From: JAVEVF01 sp034005175
GTDB lineage: Bacteria; Actinomycetota; Coriobacteriia; Anaerosomatales; SLCP01
Length of the DNA: 16,608 nt
Direction of reading: 5' to 3'
Assembly (NCBI GenBank): GCA_034005175.1
Contig: JAVEVF010000037.1
Span: forward strand, 1 to 16,608
In this document: positions 1 to 7,127 of the stretch, in pieces
Numbering within the stretch: the stretch's first letter is position 1
Layout: each line of letters opens with the position of its first letter
The notes under the pieces: generated by a model
Database searches by the model: none
Told to the model about the DNA's origin: nothing
The model's input: only the letters and a program-made list of their open reading frames with translations
Position numbers and translations under genes: made by a program

Positions 1-385
1 AAGACACTGGCGAGGCTCCGCAGTCAGTCATGCGTATCTTGAATCAGTGGTAGCGTGCAGGGTTGTGTCTTGCCGTAAGCATCACCCCGCCCTCTGCCTT
101 CTCGTCCTGTGCGATTGACCAACAAAGCGCCGGTGTGGGCATATAGCGATCGGAGAGCACGACCTCAAGACAGTGGGAAGCCAGCACCTCTGCAGCAGCC
201 CTAGCGAAGGACTCTGCCTCGAAGCGGGTATCGTATCCAACCAACACGCGTCCGCCCGGGTGCGCTGCAGCGAACACCCGACCCGTAGCGTCTGCGACAC
301 GGCGCAGCGACTCATACGTGAAGTCATCACCGATGACCGCACGCCACCCGTCCGTCCCGAACTTGATTCCAACCGGCGCGCTCAT
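1..385 (-). pseudogene. Phosphoglucomutase/phosphomannomutase, N-terminal part, damaged and cut by window edge
   Basis: The translation matches domain I of the alpha-D-phosphohexomutase family, which interconverts hexose 1- and 6-phosphates for nucleotide-sugar synthesis. Visible motifs are IKFGTDGWRA near residue 7, GYDTRF near residue 50 and MPTPAL near residue 83. I place the start at 385 because GGAGG stands about 8 bases upstream; an in-frame ATG at 430 lacks a comparable site. The active-site loop normally reads TASHNP, but here it reads TARHNP, so the phosphoserine is replaced by Arg (AGA, 68-70). After Tyr112 comes His and then a TGA stop (44-46). Beyond the stop the same frame continues with family-like FKIRMTD and GASPV to the edge of the window, so homology is not lost, only interrupted. 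All four suspicious codons lie within the first 70 bases. This is either a decaying gene or low-quality sequence at a contig end. Family assignment is firm; the pseudogene status is less so. Confidence 0.75.
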
Positions 386-527
386 GGGATCCCCCTCCGC
401 GTGTCGCAGCCAATGCTTATCTAGAGCCATTGTGCCCCATCGGGCGATGGCCGAGTGCGTAGCGTGCGGCTCGGCATGCTAGAACGTAGTGTACGCCAGC
501 ACGAGTTTGGATAGGATGTTCCCGACA

Positions 528-547
528 GTGTTGATCCGGTACAACAC
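528..547. promoter_or_regulatory. 20-bp palindrome upstream of the Gfo/Idh gene, possible operator
   Basis: GTGTTG (528-533) and CAACAC (542-547) are perfect inverted arms around a CCGG centre; only the two AT/TA pairs break the symmetry. It lies 34 bases before the start codon at 581, in the divergent gap between the mutase remnant and the dehydrogenase gene. The size and symmetry suit a dimeric repressor site. A weak -10-like TAGGAT sits at 512-517, with no convincing -35. No regulator gene is seen nearby. Confidence 0.3.
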
Positions 548-580
548 GGGCTCCATGACCACGACACAGGAGATGCCGCC

Positions 581-1525
581 ATGCTGAAGGCCGCTGTCAT
601 TGGCGCAGGCAACATGGGACGCCACCACATCCGCATCCTTGGCCGGATGAGCGACGTGCAGTTCGTGGGTGTGGTCGACCTCGATGTGAAGCGTGCAAGC
701 CACCACGCGGCACTGGTCGGAGGTGCGGTGTTCACGCACCTCGATGAGCTTCCTGATGTTGATTTCGCGATCGTGGCGACACCCACACAAGAGCATCTTC
801 ACACCGCGCTCGCATTGATAGACCGTGGCGTGAGCCTCATGGTCGAGAAGCCGCTTGCCGAGAATCCCGAGGATGCACGGCGTATCGCAGAAGCCGCAGA
901 CGATGCAGGTGTCGTGTTGGCGGTCGGACACGTCGAGCGATTCAATGCAGCCGTGAGCGTACTTGCAGGGCTTGCCCACGACCCCGTCATGCTCTCATTC
1001 GAGCGCCTCTCGCCCTACACGCCGAGGATCAAGGACAGCGTGGTCTTCGATCTCATGGTGCATGACCTCGATCTTGCCTGCTGGATCGCAGGCGCCTATC
1101 CCACGCGCATCGAGGCCATGGGAACGAGGGTGTTCTCCGATTCCCTCGATGTCGCAAGCGCTCTTCTCGAGTTTCCGAGCGGTTGCATAGCATCGCTGCA
1201 GGCCTCTCGCATGACGCAAGACAAGGTGCGCCGCATCTCTGTGTCCGAGCGCAAGCGCTTCCTCGTAGCCGACTCCATACGACAAGACGTGAGCATCAAG
1301 CGCGAGACCGCCGTGGAGTTCGATGACGAGGCGGGTGGCATGTACCGGCAGGCCAATGTGGTGGAGGTCCCATATCTTGATCGCAGCGGCGAGCCGCTCG
1401 AGCGCGAGCTGCGTGATGTCCTTGATGCCATCCGCTGCGGACGGCCTCCGTTGGTTGATGGGGAGGCCGGCGTGCGAGCCGTCGAGTTGGCGCACGCGGT
1501 CGAGCAGGCCGCGCGAGCCCGGTGA
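581..1525 (+). CDS. Gfo/Idh/MocA family NAD(P)-dependent sugar oxidoreductase
   Basis: A 314-residue protein with an N-terminal Rossmann fold and a C-terminal alpha/beta substrate domain. The nucleotide-binding GAGNMG is at residues 8-13. The family EKP motif (Lys90 contacts cofactor and substrate) is at 89-91, and the DLMVHDLDL segment at 157-165 supplies the catalytic His/Asp region. AGGAG lies 8 bases before the ATG. In polysaccharide loci, enzymes of this family often oxidise C3 of UDP-GlcNAc or UDP-GlcNAcA and pair with a DegT-type aminotransferase to make diamino sugars. The glycan context suggests a nucleotide-sugar 3-dehydrogenase, but the substrate cannot be read from sequence alone and inositol-type substrates remain possible. 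It stands alone on the plus strand and converges with the glycosyltransferase ending at 1612. Confidence 0.9.
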   Translation: MLKAAVIGAGNMGRHHIRILGRMSDVQFVGVVDLDVKRASHHAALVGGAVFTHLDELPDVDFAIVATPTQEHLHTALALIDRGVSLMVEKPLAENPEDARRIAEAADDAGVVLAVGHVERFNAAVSVLAGLAHDPVMLSFERLSPYTPRIKDSVVFDLMVHDLDLACWIAGAYPTRIEAMGTRVFSDSLDVASALLEFPSGCIASLQASRMTQDKVRRISVSERKRFLVADSIRQDVSIKRETAVEFDDEAGGMYRQANVVEVPYLDRSGEPLERELRDVLDAIRCGRPPLVDGEAGVRAVELAHAVEQAARAR

Positions 1526-1535
1526 TTCCGGTAAC

Positions 1536-1596
1536 TGGGTGTGCCTGCACCCAATCTACTGACGGTAAGGGAGAGGGTTGCGCATGCCAGCGCACC
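1536..1596. terminator. Two short hairpins between convergent genes, possible bidirectional terminator
   Basis: TGGGTG (1536-1541) pairs with CACCCA (1548-1553) around a 6-base loop. GGTTGCGC (1576-1583) pairs with GCGCACC (1590-1596) with one bulged T. Both lie in the 86-base gap between the convergent Gfo/Idh and glycosyltransferase genes, where transcription should end. Neither is followed by a clear T-run, so intrinsic termination is uncertain. Confidence 0.35.
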
Positions 1597-1611
1597 TGTC
1601 TCGCCGATGAT

Positions 1612-2736
1612 CTACCCTCCCGCCACCTCGCGGTACACCTCGGCAAGACCGTCGACCATGGTATCAAGGCCGAACTCCGCCTCCACTCGGGCACGTCCCG
1701 CAGCACCCAGTCTCGCGGCCTTCTGGGGTTCAGAGATCGCCCACATGAGCGCCTCGGCAAGCGTGCGCGGGTCGGCGGGCGGCACAAGCAACCCCGTTCG
1801 GCGATCCGCAACAGCTTCAGGGATGCCATCCACGGCCGTCGACACAACAGGCAGCCCGTGCGCCATCGCCTCGAGCACCACGTACGGCAACCCCTCCCAG
1901 CGCGAACTCAGCACGAAGATGTCCGCGTCGGTGTAGGCGGGCCGCAGATCCGGGCGCGGCGACACAAAGTGCAGCGAGTGCGCCACGCTGCGGTCGTTGG
2001 CAAGATCGCGCAACCGTCCCTCAAGCGGGCCGGCTCCCACAAGCGCCAGCACGGCCGATGAGAACCGCACCGAGACACGGGCCCACGCCTCGATGAGTGT
2101 GGCTTGATCTTTCGGCTCGCAGAACCTGCCAACGGAAAGCACGAGCGGCACACCGTCAGCGATGCCTAGCTCTGCTCGGAAGCCACCTGCCTCGACCGGC
2201 TCAGCCATCTCGATGCCGTTGTGAATGACAACCGCACGCTCCCGCTCGAGCACGCCGAGCGCGGCGCCCTTCTCGCAGTCGGCGTCGCACACGCACACGA
2301 ATCGTGCGGTGCGTGAGCGCAACAGCCGTTCCGCGCTGAGAAGCGCAGCTCGCCGCAGCGGGAAGCCAGCCCTGTCAACGTGGATGCCGTGAAGCGTATA
2401 CACGCAGCGCCGTGCAGCTGCCGAATCAGCAACGCGCGCATAGAACGCGGCGCGAGACCCGTGCGCGTGCACGACGTGGGGCCGCAGATGCTCGATTGCT
2501 GAGCGCGTGCTGCGCACACCTGCGAACGAGAATCCTCGGCCAATCGGCGCTTCGACAACGGGAATCTGAAGTGACTCGGCAAGGCGTGGAAGGTCGCCTC
2601 CCGCCGGGCAGCACAGGGTGACCGCGAAACCTCGCTCGGGGAGTTGTCGCAACAAGTCGGCGACATGACGCTCGCCTCCACCAGTGGTGGAGGTAGCGGC
2701 GGCTATGAGTAGGATTCGTGCTGCGTCAGCTGCCAT
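1612..2736 (-). CDS. GT4-family glycosyltransferase
   Basis: A 374-residue retaining glycosyltransferase of GT-B fold, expected at the cytoplasmic face of the membrane, moving a sugar from a nucleotide donor to a growing glycan. The N-terminal acceptor domain starts with a beta strand and a Gly-rich GGGERH loop (residues 19-24). IHNGI at 171-175 starts the linker, SVGRF at 201-205 opens the donor domain, and the EX7E motif is complete (Glu281 and Glu289 in WEGLPYVVLEA). The start is supported by GAGGTGAC just upstream of the ATG. Length is normal for GT4. It is divergent from the ABC exporter (gap about 100 bases) and convergent with the Gfo/Idh gene, so it has its own promoter. Donor and acceptor are unknown. 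Confidence 0.92.
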   Translation of the reverse strand: MAADAARILLIAAATSTTGGGERHVADLLRQLPERGFAVTLCCPAGGDLPRLAESLQIPVVEAPIGRGFSFAGVRSTRSAIEHLRPHVVHAHGSRAAFYARVADSAAARRCVYTLHGIHVDRAGFPLRRAALLSAERLLRSRTARFVCVCDADCEKGAALGVLERERAVVIHNGIEMAEPVEAGGFRAELGIADGVPLVLSVGRFCEPKDQATLIEAWARVSVRFSSAVLALVGAGPLEGRLRDLANDRSVAHSLHFVSPRPDLRPAYTDADIFVLSSRWEGLPYVVLEAMAHGLPVVSTAVDGIPEAVADRRTGLLVPPADPRTLAEALMWAISEPQKAARLGAAGRARVEAEFGLDTMVDGLAEVYREVAGG

Positions 2737-2784
2737 ATGTCACCTCGTCATCAGTGTACGTCACAACGCCACGCTGTCACCAGG

Positions 2785-2815
2785 GTTATCGGTATACTTG
2801 TACGCGCCCGATAAC
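2785..2815 (+). promoter_or_regulatory. 8-bp inverted repeat enclosing a -10-like hexamer, upstream of the ABC exporter
   Basis: GTTATCGG (2785-2792) and CCGATAAC (2808-2815) are perfect inverted arms separated by 15 bases. The spacer begins with TATACT (2793-2798), a good -10 match on the plus strand, although no good -35 is seen. The arms are two turns of helix apart centre to centre, as expected for a dimeric regulator; alternatively the RNA could form a hairpin. The site lies in the 101-base gap between the divergent glycosyltransferase (start 2736) and exporter (start about 2838), so it could control either or both. Confidence 0.4.
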
Positions 2816-2837
2816 ACCCGCGGTCAGGACGCGCCCC

Positions 2838-4691
2838 GTGCTCAAGAAGGCACTTCACTCCCTCGCTGAATACCTGCGCATCAACGCCATCAGGCGCATG
2901 CTTGCCATCGTTGACGTCAGACCAAGCGAGATTATGGGACTCACGGCGTTCGCCGTGATGTTTGCGCTGTTCGAAGGCGTGGGCATCTCGCTTCTGCTGC
3001 CAGTGCTTCAGTATGCCGAGGGCGGCCAGACCGCCATCGTGGAAAGCTCGGGCGCCATCTGGAGGTCTCTGGGCTTTCTCATGGGGCTGTTCAATCTGCC
3101 GGTGACTTTGCCGGTGCTGCTGGCGCTCGCCTTCGTACCCATCCTTCTGCGCCAAGTGGTCTACTACTTCAGCGCCTGGTATTCGGCGGTCGTCTCAAGC
3201 CGTATCGCGATTCGCATGCGCATTCAGACCCTCGACACCATCCTCGATGCCGACCCCGAGTTCTTCGCACGCCACTCTGTGGGCGTACTCGTCGGCGTGC
3301 TCGTCACACAGACGGCAACTGCAGGGCAGGCTGTTCTCGGCGTCATCAGGCAGCTTTCCATCACGCTTCTCATGGCGCTGTATGTGGCGATGCTGCTTGC
3401 CCTCTCGGTGCCGCTCACCGCTATCACCCTCGTGTTTGCCGTACTCGTCTCGGTGGTCGTGCGGTCGAACATCACGCGTACGCGTGAGTTCGGCATCGAG
3501 GCGGCGCGTGTCGGCCAGGAGATGACGGCAAAGATCGTCGAGCGCATGGGTCTGATGAACCTCATCAAGCTGCGAGACCAGAAACGCCGCGAGTCCGAGC
3601 AGGTCGCGGGATACTCGGAGGCGATGCGTGCTATCGGCGTAAAACAGGCCCGCCTCGGCGCGAACATCGAAGTGACAGCCGACCCCCTGCTTATGCTCTC
3701 GGTCTTCATCACGCTGTTCATAGGAATCAGTGTGCTGGGAATGACGCTCGCACAGCTCGGTCTTGTCCTGTTCGTCCTGACACGGCTCAACGCCAAGGTC
3801 AAGGAGTTCAATGCCGGCAGGCAGCTCATCTCGCAGTGCATGGCTGGTTTGCTGCTCGTGCAACAGACCACAACCGAGGCCATGCGCTCGAATCGCATCA
3901 CGAGTGGCCCGATAGTCTTCGGGGGCCTAGAGAATGAGCTCGTGCTTTCCGAGGTGGCCTTCGACTACCCCGACTCTCGCGCACCTGACGGCACGATGCT
4001 TTCCGCCGGCACCGAAGTCCTCCGAGACATCTCGGTGACGATACCCGCCGGCTCGTTCACCGCGCTCGTTGGCCGCTCAGGAGCAGGCAAGTCCACGCTT
4101 GTGGAGCTGCTCCCCCGCCTGCGAGAGGCTACCGGCGGCACCATCACTTATGATGGCATCGACATCCGCGAGTTCCAGGTGGGGTCGTTGCGCAAGGGTA
4201 TCGGTTACCTCACTCAAAGTGCGATGCTCTTCAACGACACCGTGCGCGCGAACCTCACCTACGGGCTTGATTCCGAGGTTTCCGAGGAGCAGATCCGTTT
4301 GGCGTTGGAGGGGGCGTACGCACACTTCGTCTACGACCTCCCAGACGGCCTTGAGACCAACCTTGGAGACCGCGGCGTGCGCTTCTCAGGCGGGGAGCGT
4401 CAGCGCATCGGTCTTGCGCGGGTCCTGCTCGCCGATACGAGCATTCTCATCCTCGACGAACCCACAAGCGCGCTTGACTCCGAGTCCGAGGCATTCATCC
4501 AAAAAGCTCTCGCCGCGCTGCACGGAAGCAAGACGATCATCGTGATCGCGCACAGGCTCGCCACCGTGATCCAAGCCGACCAGCTTCTCGTCATCGAAGA
4601 CGGCCGTATCGTGGAGCGCGGGACGCACGAGGAGCTTGTCGCCAAGGGCCAGACGTACCAGCGGCTGTTCGAGACGCAACTGCTGGCGTAG
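2838..4691 (+). CDS. ABC exporter, fused membrane and ATP-binding domains
   Basis: About 617 residues: an N-terminal six-helix membrane domain (residues 30-340) followed by one ATPase domain (about 360-617), the MsbA/PglK-like half-transporter layout that acts as a homodimer. The ATPase shows Walker A GRSGAGKST (412-420), Q-loop Gln460, signature FSGGERQ (516-522), Walker B ILILD with Glu541, D-loop SALD, and switch His572. I prefer the GTG at 2838, preceded by AGGA at 8 bases. An in-frame ATG at 2718 would overlap the divergent gene and add 40 residues of poor quality (TTPRCHQGYR and similar). In a glycan cluster the likely cargo is a lipid-linked glycan or polysaccharide, but peptide or lipid export cannot be excluded. 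Its stop lies 8 bases from the stop of the convergent glycosyltransferase. Confidence 0.92.
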   Translation: MLKKALHSLAEYLRINAIRRMLAIVDVRPSEIMGLTAFAVMFALFEGVGISLLLPVLQYAEGGQTAIVESSGAIWRSLGFLMGLFNLPVTLPVLLALAFVPILLRQVVYYFSAWYSAVVSSRIAIRMRIQTLDTILDADPEFFARHSVGVLVGVLVTQTATAGQAVLGVIRQLSITLLMALYVAMLLALSVPLTAITLVFAVLVSVVVRSNITRTREFGIEAARVGQEMTAKIVERMGLMNLIKLRDQKRRESEQVAGYSEAMRAIGVKQARLGANIEVTADPLLMLSVFITLFIGISVLGMTLAQLGLVLFVLTRLNAKVKEFNAGRQLISQCMAGLLLVQQTTTEAMRSNRITSGPIVFGGLENELVLSEVAFDYPDSRAPDGTMLSAGTEVLRDISVTIPAGSFTALVGRSGAGKSTLVELLPRLREATGGTITYDGIDIREFQVGSLRKGIGYLTQSAMLFNDTVRANLTYGLDSEVSEEQIRLALEGAYAHFVYDLPDGLETNLGDRGVRFSGGERQRIGLARVLLADTSILILDEPTSALDSESEAFIQKALAALHGSKTIIVIAHRLATVIQADQLLVIEDGRIVERGTHEELVAKGQTYQRLFETQLLA

Positions 4692-4699
4692 AGGCAGGA

Positions 4700-5887
4700 T
4701 CAGCGGGCGCACTCTCGGCCAGCAATCGCCTTGCGATACACCGCCTGTGTCGCCACTAGCATCGACTCACGCGAAAAGAGCTGTTCAGCACGCGTGAGTG
4801 CCGCAACGCCCATTTCTCGGCGAAGAATCGGATTGGCAAGATGCTCTACAGCGTCTGCCAGCAACTGTGGTTCGCCCGCAGGAATGAGGATTCCAGTCTC
4901 CCCATCCTTCACCATCTCCAAGACTCCGCCTACAGATGTCGCCACCACAGGCCTGGACGCTGCCATTGCTTCCGAGATCGCGTAAGGGAGTCCTTCGTAA
5001 AATGACGGCAGACACACGATATCGGCGGCTGCATACAGATCCGGCATGTCAGCCCGGTGGCCGAGAAAGGTCACGATCTCGCTCGCTCCCCGTGCCTGCA
5101 CCTCCCGATGGTATCTCTTCCGGTGCCTGCTTTCACCTGCGACAAACATCCGCGCAGCGACTCCCCGATCTCGCAGGAGCATCGCTGAATCGATGAGGAC
5201 GTCTATCCCCTTCTCTCTGTGAGGTCGGGCCGGCACGAGCACCATCAGCTCCTCGCCGAGGTTCAGACTGCTGCGCATGGCCCGCCGATTCCCCGACGCA
5301 TACTGCGAGAAATCAAGTCCGTTGTAGACGACATCTATCTTGTCCGCTGACATGCCGTGGGCTGTCAGATCGTCCTTCGTCGCCTCACTGACGGCAATCA
5401 CACGGTCTACTAGAGGCGCTACCTGCGACATCACACCAGCCGCGACACCATCTGTCATCCAAGGCTCGAGCGGTGAGTGAATCGTCCAAACCACGGGCAG
5501 ACCAGCAGACCGCGCAACGTCTCCAGCCCACAGCCGCTCCTTGATGAACTGCACATGAATCAAGTCAAAGGGGCTGTCCGCATGCAGACTCTTGATGCGC
5601 TCTTGGAAGCGCCTGCGAAGCGGGTTCATATGCAGGTCAAGCCAGAACAGGGGTTCGTTCAAGGGGCCGAGCACCGCATGCCAGCCAATCGTCATCCCGA
5701 GAGGAATCGCCAGCACCTCTACCCCGGATTCACGCAGACTGTTGGCAATCGGATCTGAGGGAGAGCAAACGAGGCTGACCTCATGTCCGACGGCAACGAG
5801 CCCCGACGCAAGGTCGACTGTGTAGCGCTCGGCACCGCCAAATGCAGCAGAGTTGTGAATCATCAGGATTCGCATGCGGCTCGTCAC
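4700..5887 (-). CDS. GT4-family glycosyltransferase, last gene of the minus-strand train
   Basis: A 395-residue GT-B enzyme. It has an N-terminal FGGAERY loop (16-22), AVSE at 165-168 before the domain linker, VYNGLD at 187-192, donor-domain opening VPARPHREKG, and an intact EX7E motif (Glu298 and Glu306 in YEGLPYAISEA). The start is GTG at 5887, overlapping the TGA of the upstream gene as GTGA, which suggests translational coupling. An ATG at 5875, four codons in, is an alternative that begins directly at the first beta strand (MRILMIHNS). It is more distant from the other five glycosyltransferases of the train than they are from their own paralogues. Sugar specificity is unknown. Confidence 0.92.
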   Translation of the reverse strand: MTSRMRILMIHNSAAFGGAERYTVDLASGLVAVGHEVSLVCSPSDPIANSLRESGVEVLAIPLGMTIGWHAVLGPLNEPLFWLDLHMNPLRRRFQERIKSLHADSPFDLIHVQFIKERLWAGDVARSAGLPVVWTIHSPLEPWMTDGVAAGVMSQVAPLVDRVIAVSEATKDDLTAHGMSADKIDVVYNGLDFSQYASGNRRAMRSSLNLGEELMVLVPARPHREKGIDVLIDSAMLLRDRGVAARMFVAGESRHRKRYHREVQARGASEIVTFLGHRADMPDLYAAADIVCLPSFYEGLPYAISEAMAASRPVVATSVGGVLEMVKDGETGILIPAGEPQLLADAVEHLANPILRREMGVAALTRAEQLFSRESMLVATQAVYRKAIAGRECAR

Positions 5888-7023
5888 CCTGAACTTGCAC
5901 GTCTCACGGTGCGCTGGAGCACCTCTTTGAACTGCGCGATAACCACGTCGATGTCGTGCCTCTCGCGGGCATAAGCGTAACCAGCGGCACCCATCCGGGA
6001 TCGTAGGCCATCATCTGCCAGCAACTCTTCAAGGTCAGAACGTAGCCGCTCAAAGTCGCCGTCGGCACACCGCCCAAAACCCCCTCGGTCCAAGATGTCA
6101 TCGGGATTGACCTGAAGCGAGAGCACGGGAGTCGCGGCCATGGCGGACTGCACAAACGTGTTGGGGAACCCTTCGACTGTCGACGTGTTCACAAAGACCT
6201 TTGCGCGGTCAAAGAAGGACTGAATCTCCGTGAAGGGGACACTCTCGACAAACACAAGATTGGGCAGCGTTTGCGCCCGCTTCTGGATTCGCTCAAAGAG
6301 CGATACGTCATTGGATGGCATGACCATGACAAAGCGCTCGGTCGGATAGGCCTCAGCGAGATCAAGAAACAACCACGGCTGCTTGAGCTCCTGCGACGAC
6401 GCCACCCAAAGCACCGCGTCCTTTTCCACGGTAGGCGGGGCCTCCGGTATGGGGAAGGCGTTGGGGATGATGACAGAATCCCGGCCGAACTGACGCTTTA
6501 GCTCGGCCCGTTGGTATTCGCTCAGCGCAGTGATGGTGGTAGCCCGCGGCATCGCCCACAGAAAGACGCGGCGCTCTAACGCCGCCTCATGAGCAGCAAC
6601 GACATCAGGGGGCTCCCTCTGCAAGTCACCATCGCTCGCGATAGCGAACAGGGTCGCTCGTCGACGCAGTCGAGCCACGGCAACACAATGGAACGTGGGG
6701 AAGCCGGCAGGGGACTCTACATATACATCTGCATCAGCACCCCACACACGCGTGAAACTACTGACGCCGACACTGAGCCAACGTAGAGACTTGAGTGCAC
6801 GCGAGCCTTTAAATGGCCGGCTGTAACGAATGACTCGCACGCCATCGATCACAAGCTCTCGGGGTTGACCGAAATCCTGAAGCACGAAGCTGACTTCGAA
6901 GGCTGGATCCTTGGCCAGGGCGACGGCTAATCCATGCATCTGACTCTCGGCTCCGCCGAAACGAGCATTAGAATCTGGCGCGAACACTCCCCAAGCAAGC
7001 TGGGACACGAAGCAGACTCGCAT
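5884..7023 (-). CDS. Glycosyltransferase (GT4-like), paralogue of the next gene upstream
   Basis: A 379-residue protein when started at the ATG at 7023, which has GGAG about 6 bases upstream. The frame is open up to GTG 7131, but those 36 extra codons have no Shine-Dalgarno site and no sequence like the paralogue. The N-terminal half has RFGGAE, as in GT-B acceptor domains. The donor half shares a distinctive block with its neighbour at 7128-8258: LWV..S.QELKQP, ERFVM.MP, AKVFVNTSTVEG.PNTFVQS and ATP.LSL. The EX7E motif is EX7Q (Glu284, Gln292), as in the neighbour, so the change is shared rather than a fresh lesion. Probably arose by tandem duplication. Substrates are unknown. Confidence 0.87.
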   Translation of the reverse strand: MRVCFVSQLAWGVFAPDSNARFGGAESQMHGLAVALAKDPAFEVSFVLQDFGQPRELVIDGVRVIRYSRPFKGSRALKSLRWLSVGVSSFTRVWGADADVYVESPAGFPTFHCVAVARLRRRATLFAIASDGDLQREPPDVVAAHEAALERRVFLWAMPRATTITALSEYQRAELKRQFGRDSVIIPNAFPIPEAPPTVEKDAVLWVASSQELKQPWLFLDLAEAYPTERFVMVMPSNDVSLFERIQKRAQTLPNLVFVESVPFTEIQSFFDRAKVFVNTSTVEGFPNTFVQSAMAATPVLSLQVNPDDILDRGGFGRCADGDFERLRSDLEELLADDGLRSRMGAAGYAYARERHDIDVVIAQFKEVLQRTVRRASSG

Positions 7024-7127
7024 GGGCCGCTCCGTGGTCGCAATCGCACTGGGGTCGCTCTGGGTAACCATGAAGTGGCGTATCCATTCGTCGAATCCGC
7101 TGTCATACCGGCACCGGCCGGAACACA

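Noticed and set aside
44..46. TGA in the mutase gene read as an amino acid (glycine recoding or selenocysteine)
   Set aside because: Many genes in the window end properly at TGA, no SECIS-like structure was seen, and the catalytic Ser is also lost nearby, so damage or sequence error is simpler.
450..475. Inverted repeat GCCGAG / CTCGGC in the gap before the Gfo/Idh gene
   Set aside because: Six base pairs with a 14-base loop in GC-rich DNA is expected by chance, and it has no T-run.
3195..3863. Minus-strand open frame of 222 codons opposite the ABC exporter
   Set aside because: The translation is rich in His, Asp, Glu and Arg with no fold-like pattern; the sense strand encodes a clear membrane domain.
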